Assembly (NCBI GenBank): GCA_004369085.1
Contig: ML210419.1
Span: 6,756-20,234 of the forward strand
Origin: Coprinopsis marcescibilis
Taxonomy: Eukaryota; Basidiomycota; Agaricomycetes; Agaricales; Psathyrellaceae
DNA: 13,479 nt
Direction of reading: 5' to 3'
The position numbers were made by a program, and so were the translations under genes. This document shows positions 1-8,700 of the stretch, piece by piece (position 1 is the stretch's first letter; every line of letters starts with the position of its first letter). The notes beneath the pieces are model-generated. The model worked only from the letters and a program-made list of their open reading frames with translations, searched no databases and was not told where the DNA came from.

Positions 1-1834
1 CACATCCCAAGCCCAATCCCCATCCGAGTATCCAAGGATTGGCACCTTTGCCGGTGTGAGCTCTCGTTGGATGGCCAGCAGGCATAGCCGTGACAAGCTT
101 TTATGGTGGACCTCGCAGTCGATTCGGAAAGGCTGCGGGGCCCGCTGAACCAAATACTCTTGAACCGATAGATGAAGGAGGTGTATGGGCCGTGTTGGGT
201 CGTCCTTTGAGTAATCTTTCAGCAAGGTACGGAGGAGCATACAGATCCCATGTACATCATCCTCGGTGATTCCGTCAGGGGAATACAATGCAGCCAGTCC
301 ACGTCGAGAAAGCGGCTCCTGCAATGTAACGAGTGCCCCCATGACAACGCTGTACTTCTCCACGAACCGGTCATTATTCCACCTAAGCTTCGACAGGATA
401 TGCTCATATAGCTTCTCCAACTTCCCAGCGGCGGTCTCCGTCTCTGTCCAGTCGCTGCTCGCACCATCTATGATATCCGCCAATTCCTCAGCATGGCCGT
501 ACGTGTTGTCAATGTGGTTTAGGACGGTTTCGGCCCAAAGGAACAATCCCTCGGATTTCACAATAAAAGCCTTCAATAGTTTGGCAGAAATGACAGTCTG
601 GTAGTCGGTCATGGATAGGCGGGCGACGATAAAAGTCTTGACGTCGGCCTTGCTGGATTCACCAACCAATGGGTGGAGGAATGAGATGATATGGGGTCGA
701 TTCTCCAGATACTGCATTACAAGCGGGTCGGGACGGGTTGTAAGGACGAACCGGAAAGTTGAGGGCAGTCGGGGGATATAGTCACGTAGGAGTTTCAGCA
801 TGGAGGGATTCCGCTGCTCATCGAGGGCGTCGATGCCCACAACAAAGGTGCGGGTTGAGGGTAGATTGGCGACGATTGGGAGCACAAGGTCTTCGATTTG
901 ACGCGATGCTGGCGCTGAAGCCAAGGTTTTGTTTTGTATAATGAGTTCTGCTATGGCCTTCTTCACGGGATCGTCGACGGTGCACAGGCCTTGGACGAGT
1001 ACGACTGTAAAGTCTTCTGCTGTGGGCTGCGGGCCGGTATGGTCGAAGAAAACCGAGCACACAAGGTGTCCGCTTCGGCTCAGCTCTTTGCAGATGGTGT
1101 GTGCCAATGATGATTTCCCACTTCCGGCAGGACCTGGAACCAGAAGGATTCGAGCTCCAGATGTGGTGGGATCTGCCTCCAGCGAAGTGGCCCACGACGT
1201 AATAGCCTCGATGTGAACAACACGGGTGCCATCTAAGCATGCGCGTGCAGGATCCCAGGCGCATCCTTTGGGGTTGCCGAGGAGTCGTAGCGCTTCATTG
1301 ACTTCGATGACTTTGCTGTCTCCATCTAATGGACGCACATTACAATCCATAATGTCCCAAGCGGAAATTGACTTACGAATGTTGTAGGTGTTGTTAATTC
1401 GGTCCGCCGTTTGCAAATGGGCGTGTTGCAGATTGGTTCCTGAAGCACCATATAGGATACTGCGATTGGACCCGGTCGCTGCGGCACAATGTCGTTCGGC
1501 ACGATTTTGCACATCAGCAAAGGACTTGGCGGCCCACCGTTTATTCTCATCCGTTCTCCAACCTGGCCGCCGTCACCAATCAAGGCGGCTGTCTGGATAT
1601 ATGAGGGTTGCATGTGAGTCGACAAGTCACTTGAGGTATTGCCAGTGGAACCAGATGCTACAAATGAAGGTCAAGTATCCATATTGGATCTGGTATAAGT
1701 GGGCTGCTCACGTATGCTTGTGCTACCTTCCGAGATTTGAAGGTCGCCGCCGATGTGTTGATGAAACTGAGTGGTTAATCGATAAGTGAGAGAAATATCC
1801 GGTAAGGGTAATGATCGCCTTGTACCTGCTCCAT
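1..1834 (-). CDS. NACHT-domain NOD-like receptor (NLR), 5' part, runs off the left edge
   Basis: Fungal STAND NTPase of the NLR type, probably a cytosolic immune or self/non-self sensor (family knowledge). My exon model on the minus strand is 1834-1826, 1766-1712, 1657-1631, 1562-1377 and 1325-1. All junctions are GT-AG and in phase, giving 534 residues with no stop and an open end at base 1. The P-loop GPAGSGKSS sits near residue 157 and the Walker B motif VVGIDALDE near 258. The sensor-like VLTTRP follows, then the conserved KSEGLFLWAETVLNHID block and a winged-helix-like part with LLHLSVQEYL. Residues 1-100 are short and polar, with a motif (GTNLQHAHLQTADRINNTYN) just before the NACHT region; no HET, lipase or other known effector domain is visible. 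The repeat domain expected after NACHT lies outside the window. The core from 1562 to 1 is strong. The first three tiny exons and the ATG at 1834 rest only on splice signals and phase. It is divergent from, and homologous to, the NLR at 5761. Confidence 0.85.
1326..1376 (-). other. Intron of the first NLR, same position and phase as in the second NLR
   Basis: It starts GTAAGT and ends ATTAG, is 51 bases long and interrupts a codon after its first base. It falls directly after the TADRINNTYN motif, exactly where the second NLR has its intron 6200-6254. The length is a multiple of three and the intron has no stop in the host frame, so a retained form would simply add 17 residues. The match to the paralogue is the main reason to treat it as a true intron. 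Confidence 0.75.
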
Positions 1835-1895
1835 ATCCAATGGGTTGACGATATTGACTGATTCGCACACGACAGATATCCAAAGGGAAGCGCGA

Positions 1896-1948
1896 CGAGA
1901 GACAGAGAGGGAGGGAAAGAGAAAAAGAGACAGAGACAGAGAGGAAAC
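1896..1948 (-). promoter_or_regulatory. Pyrimidine-rich tract upstream of the first NLR
   Basis: Read on the minus strand this is an almost pure C/T stretch with repeated TCTCTGTCTC units. It ends about 60 bases before the proposed ATG at 1834. Pyrimidine-rich tracts just upstream of start sites are common in filamentous-fungal promoters and leaders, so a role in transcription start is likely but inferred. It can also be read as a plain low-complexity microsatellite. Confidence 0.4.
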
Positions 1949-2157
1949 AACAGCAATTCTACTTCCGAGCAGTCTTATCAGTTCAATGCAGTTCACACGG
2001 TGTCTGGTTCTTGACACAGCATTGCGATGAACCAATCACCGCTCAGGTCACATTGCAGTGAGGGGATATAATCCTTTTTAAAATGAATCCAGTTTCGCTA
2101 CCTAAAACAAGCTTTACTGACTTCAGAACCACAGCAGATAAAAGTGTTACTTAAGGC

Positions 2158-2630
2158 TCACATCGAACATTGTGCTCTTCGCTCGCACTGCCCAACCATC
2201 TCCACATCCACATTCGCAGCCTTCAACGTCTCATTCACAATCATAATCAAATCCTCCCCCAAAATTGCCTTCCTCCTCTGCCGCAGACCTCTCCTCCTTC
2301 TGCAGCTTCAGAATTCTCGTCCTCCCCTCGTAGCTGTTACACTCGTCCCCGTTTCGCATGCGCACCACGACGCTGGATACACATGGACGGGTGGTCTTGG
2401 AGGAACAAATCTTTGCCTTCGCCTCGCAAGGATGCACCGCCGTAGACACGTTCGTTGACCTTTTCGCATGTACAGGGTGCGCTGATTGGTTCAGGCACCA
2501 GTTCGTCGTCCTTTGGCCTTTTGTCTGCCAGTTCTGACGCGGGGATTGGTTGCGAGTGTAATTGCGCATAGCTGCAGCCGCGCTGGGAGACGAGGGGTGA
2601 ATCGCGAGGGGCTGCGAGGAGGTTGTACGG
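2158..2630 (-). pseudogene. Decayed protein-coding relic, family not recognised
   Basis: Three minus-strand frames hold successive stretches that look like real protein rather than chance. From 2630 to 2337 one frame is open for 97 codons and includes LADKRPKDDELVPEPISAP and CTCEKVNERVYGGASLRGEG. A second frame then carries RTRILKLQKEERSAAEEEGN. After a run of five G at about 2256-2260 a third frame carries EDLIMIVNETLKAANVDVEM and stops at 2158-2160. No ATG starts the first part, and no introns with good signals explain the frame changes, so frameshift decay is the simplest reading. The last two parts would form a charged, coiled-coil-like segment. I do not recognise the family. The coding character is a judgement by eye and could be wrong, because this strand is the complement of C/T-rich DNA. 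Confidence 0.3.
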
Positions 2631-2644
2631 CTAACGCTGCGCGT

Positions 2645-2935
2645 AGTACGAGTGCGGCTGCGAGATGGTGAGCGGGGGTGCACGTCCTTGCTGTTGCTCT
2701 TGATTCGGCTGCGTTGACAACGACCCCTGTCTGAGGCAAAAGAACACGAACATGAACGCGACGGTTGGCAAGTTGGCCTGCACATAGTACGAGTGCGGCT
2801 GCGAGCGGGGTGCACGTCTTTGCTATTGCGACGACGATGGATGCCTGAGGCAAAAGAGGGAGCGAGAGAGCGCGCCACGTCCTTGCTCTTGCTGCCAGTG
2901 CGATCACAAGGGTTTCACAACGATCCCTGTTGCAA
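2645..2935. repeat. Imperfect tandem repeat, two copies plus a partial third
   Basis: The 20-base segment AGTACGAGTGCGGCTGCGAG occurs at 2645 and again at 2785. Each is followed by a GGGGTGCACGTC(C/T)TTGCT segment and then by CTGAGGCAAAAGA (2731 and 2845). A third, shorter copy carries CACGTCCTTGCTCTTGCT near 2877 and ACAACGATCCCTGT near 2917. The copies differ in length by internal deletion. On the minus strand the two main copies encode related peptides ending SQPHSYY(A/V)Q, so the repeat may come from the decayed gene just downstream on that strand. Confidence 0.55.
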
Positions 2936-3199
2936 TACCAATACTTGGCCTTTCTGGGTCTTCCTTTCGTTGCGATGAGGAGGGCATTGAACGCGAAATG
3001 CACCCCCCCATCTGACTATTGTCGTTGTCCTTCTTCGATCGTCTCTTCCAGTCTGCACACAACTAATATGAGTTATCATTAGTATACCAAAACCTGCAAT
3101 AGAAGGGAATGAGCATACCTTGCAGACAGCCACTATGATCCCTCTCCAAGGCTGCATCACTTCCATCCCCACATACACACTCCTGTTTTCGTTGTCCAT
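2915..3199 (-). CDS. Possible small spliced ORF, 72 residues
   Basis: An ATG at 3199 opens a 27-codon exon ending at 3119. A well-formed intron follows (3118-3053, GTATGC at the 5' end, TACTAAT branch-like sequence, GTGCAG at the 3' end), then a 45-codon exon with its stop at 2915, all in phase. The intron signals are the best part of the evidence. The peptide is basic and matches nothing I know, and the second exon ends beside the tandem repeat. It could be a non-coding spliced transcript or chance. Confidence 0.18.
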   Translation of the reverse strand: MDNENRSVYVGMEVMQPWRGIIVAVCKVCSFPSIAGFGILMITHISCVQTGRDDRRRTTTIVRWGGAFRVQCPPHRNERKTQKGQVLVLQQGSL

Positions 3200-3512
3200 A
3201 CTCGGACTACTACGTGGGGAACAACACCGCAAACGAGGGTCGTCCCATTGGAGTCGTATTGAGGCAAGGTTGAGCTACCGCCATGGTTTTACATTCGACC
3301 CCCAGCTCGTATCTGCATTTACCCTGCATTCAGTCCACATATTTCGGTGAGTAAGACCTGGTTAGAACATGCGGTGGTGAGGTGGTGGTAGGCCATGGTG
3401 GTGTTGAGGCACTGAAACAGAGCAGGGCGAGCCCCTCGGAATTTTTAACCAGGCAGCGTTGGAGGCTTGACATGCCAGGGTGTTGGAGGAGGGATTGTTG
3501 TTTGTGATTGAC

Positions 3513-3771
3513 GTTCTGCGCCAAAACAAACTTTTGTCCGAAAATATCGGAGATGCTTGATCTCCGCTTGAATGTCCTACGACGTTTCCAACCAACCAAC
3601 GAGCAGCACAGTCGGCTCCTCGGTGGCCTTTATATCACTGACGGAAATCGACCTCCAAAGCCTTGAGATGCTTTCACGCCCAGAATTGGATCGACCAGTG
3701 ATAGGAGTTCTGACGCCACAACATCTCCACTGTCCAGTCCGACCGCCAAATTTCCTGGTACACGGTCGTTT
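3513..3771 (+). repeat. Dispersed repeat, copy A
   Basis: This segment aligns on the same strand to 13031-13296. The best block is CCAGTCCGACCGCCAAATTT and the bases after it, 38 bases with one mismatch (3734-3771 against 13259-13296). Other shared anchors in order are TGCGCCAAAAC, GTCCTACGAC, ACAGTCG, CGGTGG, GAGATGCTTTCAC-like and GGATCGACC. The identity outside the core is clearly lower. No open frame, terminal inverted repeat or target-site duplication is apparent, so the element type is unknown. Confidence 0.6.
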
Positions 3772-3850
3772 TTGCCAAGTCTTCGAAAGGTTGGCTCCTT
3801 CTATCTATCGAGCGACACATCTCCTTACTTTAGGCGAAAGTCTCGCCTAG

Positions 3851-4111
3851 AGCACATGGAGTCGGCGGGAAACGAGGGCTTACGATACATGGGACGAACG
3901 ATATAGCTCTAGAGCCTGCCTGTACCAGCAGACATGTTGTCACCTCGCCACCCGTGACCATCTTTTTGAATGTCGTTGGAGAACCTTTCGGCGAACACTA
4001 CCATCCCAGCGTCACCACTCCAGCTCTAGCACGCTCACCGACTCTTTGATAATTCCCACAAAACGCGCCAGTGAAAGATATCAACGAGAGGTGCGAGAAA
4101 CCTCCTCTTAA
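3851..4111 (+). other. Open frame without a start codon, possible retroelement relic
   Basis: A frame open for 86 codons from just after a TAG at 3848 to a TAA at 4109. It contains a cysteine/histidine cluster, CLYQQTCCHLATRDHLFECR, which recalls the zinc-knuckle-like tail of non-LTR retrotransposon reverse transcriptases (often of the form TRDHLLFECP). The likeness is short and no reverse-transcriptase motif such as YADD is present nearby, so this is weak. Confidence 0.15.
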
Positions 4112-5760
4112 ACCATCCCTAACTGACATATGTACGGAACAGCTTGCATACCATGCAGCGTTCTATCGAACCCCTCATTTTAAATCCCCACCCCAAACCA
4201 TCCGCTCACAAACCGCACCCTGAAAAACTTTGCCCTTCGTATTGTCCCCCCAAGATTGGGGGTCTCGGTAGAACAACACCTTGCTGCCATTCCCGTTCTC
4301 TCCCCGAACGCTCGGTTACCGCAACCACGCAGCTTCTATCGCATTTCGAGCGATATCGACTCATTCCCCGTGCAGCAGTCATCACTATCCAGTATCTCAA
4401 TCCCGCCCAGCCCATCCATCCTAGCGCCATCTTTATCAAGCCATTAAAGATGACTGAACGTTGAACCTCGACCAAGTTCCACGCCGCCCACTTTTCACTT
4501 TCGGATCCCGGGACACAAATGCAGGAATAATCAAAAGCGAGAAACCAAAGGAGCCATCGACACACCTTATCACCTTTCCTCTACTTAATGTCAACGCCGT
4601 ACGCTGCCCCTTGCCCTGTTCGGTACCCCCCGCATCATCAGTTCCTGGCCGTCAAGGAGGCTCCTATTTTTCCAATTTCCGTTTAGCAGCGGTGGTTGGG
4701 CATATATCCTTAGGCATCGAAGATGACACATACGGTCCCTAAATCTACATAGCCAGGCGCAGGCGCAGGCTCGATTGGACGCCTAATGAAACCCCACTAT
4801 TACTGTGGCCTTGTGCAATCGGGTACATGAGGTTGTGATATGGCGAAGCTGGGTCCAGTTAAGGACGAGTGTGAGCCAGCTCTATCATCCACATCCCCGC
4901 CGGCTATAAATTCGCACTCGACGGTAGGTTAACTCGAGAATGCTTAGCTTCGATGAATGCATTCTGATTGGCCTTCCTCCCTCCACGTGCAGTCAGGGTC
5001 AGTTGTCGACGGATAGTGGTGGGGCAAGCTGTGCTGTGGTGACTCCGGTCCTCTCGAATTCGATGCAATACAAAGGTTCGTGATCTCTGGGGCTTATCGA
5101 CAAGTCCAGGCGCGACCAAGCCTGCAGCCTGCGTTACAGTGATGTGCAATCGCTGGAGAATAATCGGTTGTGGTGTGTGTGCTTCCGGAAAATCTTATGG
5201 AAGAATACAGCTTTGCGGGGGAATTAAACCCAAGGCTTGAAATGCTTGTGAGCGTTGGTATATTGTCTTTCATGTCTATTACTACAATCTTTGCATGATT
5301 ATGGAACAACAGCTACTTACTTGAATTCTCAGGCCGTGAATTCGTTGAAATCGATACACGCAAATTGTATTTTGCGAATCAGAGAGGCTATGAAGCAGTA
5401 AAAGAATGTTCATTGCTCATGATCATCGATCAAATTGCTGTTCACCACTTCTCACCATTCACCTCCACTGCGATAAAGCTTCACTTCCCTCCGTTCCTTT
5501 TGACCTATTTGAGACTGAACCACTCCGTATATTCTCCACTTGCCCCTCGTATTCGAGATTTTCGGCTCCGCAATCTGGCATTCGATAAATCGCCCAGGAC
5601 AAGAAACCCCTCTAGTCTTACGTATCGACCTCCCTGGTCCATTTTGTCCTTCCGGCCGCATCCGTCTATACTAGATTGGAGTCCAACGGAGTTACTCCGT
5701 CTATCCTTGGGCAACTACGAGACGACAAGCCAACGCCCAGCGTGAGAGATCACCGGTCAC
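4112..5760. other. Spacer without a gene I can support
   Basis: Several open frames of 60 to 126 codons occur on both strands, but none has an ATG start together with a recognisable motif, and most begin at TTG or GTG. A plus-strand stretch at about 4256-4742 is rich in Ser/Pro in one frame and then open in another, which might be another decayed gene. A TATAAATT sequence lies at about 4905 and a CACGTG at about 4984, without an obvious gene downstream. The last few hundred bases should contain the promoter of the NLR at 5761; they are C/T-rich in places. Confidence 0.4.
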
Positions 5761-8700
5761 ATGTTGAAGACGATACTAGCAAGCCCGCGAGACGGCGTTC
5801 GAGCTGGTGCTCGTACTGGAATTGGAGGTAAATGTGCTTATAATCATCTGAGCTTCAATTGGAGTGCCGACCGCCCACATCGCAGATACCAAGAAGACCG
5901 GTATGGCCCGCCTTCAAGAAATTGTGGGCCAAAATGACTGATTCTTTTGTCTGTACCCAGATACTACCCCCGGCTCGTCAACGCCGAGCAGACTCTGGAA
6001 GTCTCTCAAAGGCAGTCTGCGCGGTCAACGCTCAACAAAAGCAGGTAAGCAGTAGCCAGTTCAGAAAGTGATACCCTCGTTATAACTAACCATTTATGTA
6101 TGCTAGGCTTGGAGATGTTCTCTAAATCTTCCCATGTCACCCTGAACGACGTTTCTATCAATGCGCATGCTGCAGATAGACTGGAAATCCATTATCATAG
6201 TGAGATTTCTTCGATTTGTTTCACTACTCGGACTGAAGGAATCGATTTCTGCAGACTCTGCTACTGGCATCAAACTCCACGAAGCTTTAAGACGCTTACC
6301 AGACCCACAACGTTGCAATTACGATGTTATGCGCATCTGTTCGAAAGGGACGCGCGTTGTGCACCTTGAAGAGATATCGTCGTGGGCAACCAGATCCGTC
6401 GACAGCAGTGTTTCATCCGAACACGCCGAGCGGGTGCTGGTGGTCGGGGGACCAGCTGGGAGTGGAAAGTCTGCATTGGCACATACAATCTGCAAGAGGA
6501 TGCACGACAGTGGACTCCTTGTGGCGTCGTTCTTCAGTCACACGAACCAAGAGCTTACATCTGAAGACTTCATGGCCGTGTTCATCCGTGGCCTGTACAG
6601 CATCAACCCGCAGATCGAACAAGGCATTGGGCAAGTGATTGTTGAAAATCCCGCGTTGGCTTCCTCGCCGGCCATCACGCAATTCGAAGGCCTGGTCATT
6701 CCTATCATTCCTCTACTCCCCACCGATCGCACGTTCGTAGTCGGCATCGACGCTCTGGATGAACAATCAGACAGAGTCCTGGTGGCATTCCTTCGAGACT
6801 ATGTGCCCCGCCTCCCTGCCACCTTCAAGTTCGTCCTGACTACTCGCCCCGTTCCACAAGTAATGGAGCACCTCGAAGGCCAGCCCCATTGTCCATATGT
6901 TCCCCCGTTTGCTGGCAGGTGGATCGAGCTTTCAAGATGTCCGTACGTATGCCCAGCTCCAATTGTCGAAAACAAACTACCAAGGAAGGATATCCCCGAA
7001 GTTGCTCAACGAATTCATTTCCAAGAGCGAGGGCTTATTCCTGTGGGCCGAAACGGTTCTCAACCACATCGATAACTCCTACGATCCTCCCACAGAGCTT
7101 GCCGACATTGTAAAGGGAGCAAGCAGCCATTGGATGGAGTCACAAACGTCCACGAAGAAGCTGGAGTCGCTCTATGCGCACATCCTATCAAAGCTGCCGT
7201 GGACGGATTATAGATTTGTAGAGAAGTACAACGTTGTGATGGGAGCCTTTGTCGCGCTGATGGAGCCATTATCTGTCCTTGGGTTGACTGCCCTTTACAC
7301 GCCAGATGGAATCACAGAAGAGGATATCCACAGGATTTGCGGTTTCATCCGACCCTTGCTTCAAGATTACTCCCGAGACACTCCTCGAAAGCCCGTCCAA
7401 CTTCTCCACCTTTCTGTCCAGGAGTTCCTAACACGAAACGCCCCGCCACCCTATCATATCGATATCAATGTTCCCCACCCGCTCCTCTCGCGTCTCTCAC
7501 TCCTCACCATCAAGACGGAGCTCGTCCCTACGAATGTTCCCACCCTCGGGTTCACTGAAGGGGACTGGGTATGGAATTTCACAGAATCGCCGCCAGGCAT
7601 CCCAAGGCTATCCAAAGATGTCGTCCTTGAACACCTGTGGTATGCATGTTGCCACTTGGGCCAGCATGAGCTTTCGGTGTTGAAGGTCATTGCGGATAAA
7701 TCCCATGGCGCGCTTCTTTATGAAGTCGTCGTTGAAGATCCTCGCTACCTGCTCGAAGCCAGTGCTTCCATGGGCGCCCTCATTGATATAGTCTCCTTGC
7801 AAAAGAAAGCAGTGGTAAGCTATCGATCTCTAGACGACATTTGGGTGTTCATCATATTCTTTTAACAGAGACTCTACAGTGTTCAATGTACATCGGAAAA
7901 CACAAGTATGACAATCAAATCGTACTTCGCAATGGCGTGCTGTTTATACCCACAAGACAGGTCTTTGGGACTGATGGAGGAGGCGGTCCGGCTTCATCGA
8001 CAATCTATTCAGAGCCTTCGAGACCCGTCAACAGAGCTCGAGTACTCTGCGGGCCTAGTGAGACTTGCAGAGCTGCTCTACACCCGCCTTCGCTCTAGTG
8101 AAGGACTTAGGATTGCCGAAGAAGCACTCGCCATTACCCGTCGACTGACCTCAGCCAGTCATACTATGGCGAGTCCAGTATTAGGATCTGCCCTTTTGTT
8201 ACAGAGCCGAATTTTGTGCAAGCTACAACGCTCCAAGGAATCCCACGAAATGGACCTGAAAGCCATCAATACCTTTCGTGAGCTGGCAGCCGCTCAGTCT
8301 GGTATTTTTTGCGTTCACCTGGCTATGGCCCTATACTGGACAGGCAAGAACCTGATTATCCGCAAACGCCACAATGAAGCGACTATCTATATCCAGGAAA
8401 GTGCCAAACTTCACCGGTGGTTGGCACGCAGTAATCCAGACAAGCACGAGCCTCATCTTGCCAGGGTCCTCCTGGAATGTGGGTACTGTCTTGCTGAGGT
8501 CGGGAAGCCAATAGAGGCGGTACCTCTAGGGGAGGAGGCTGTGGTGATACTGAAGCGTCGGCTTGTAAAGGACCCTTCCTACCTCAGTCCAGATCTCGCA
8601 CACTCACTTTACTGGCTTGCCTGGTACCTCTTCAAATGTGGTCGTCACGGCGATGCACTCTTACCCTCAACAGAATCGCTGCACATACGTCGCAGCCTTG

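Noticed and set aside
818..1264. A 148-codon minus-strand ORF with an ATG over the P-loop region of the first NLR
   Set aside because: It is the +1 shadow of the NACHT frame, which itself is open through the whole region and carries the motifs.
1326..1625. A 99-codon minus-strand ORF as the N-terminus of the first NLR
   Set aside because: The NACHT frame itself is open back to 1572 with a protein-like sequence that leads into the shared motif, and an acceptor at 1563 fits in phase, so the other frame is not needed.
2231..2878. A 215-codon minus-strand ORF as one intact gene
   Set aside because: It begins at a GTG, is mostly Arg/Ser low-complexity sequence over the tandem repeat, and the more protein-like stretches around it lie in other frames. 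Only its end is kept, as part of the relic.
4206..4565. A 119-codon minus-strand ORF
   Set aside because: No motif, no credible start context, and overlapping plus-strand frames look equally good; probably chance.
5365..5745. A 126-codon plus-strand ORF just upstream of the second NLR
   Set aside because: It starts at a TTG, has no recognisable motif and occupies the expected promoter and leader of the NLR.
6860..6918. A GTAATG...CTGGCAG intron that might remove the NLR frame break
   Set aside because: It looks like an intron of normal size, but the phases do not match: the frame after it is the wrong one. It would also remove residues that align with the coding sequence of the paralogue.
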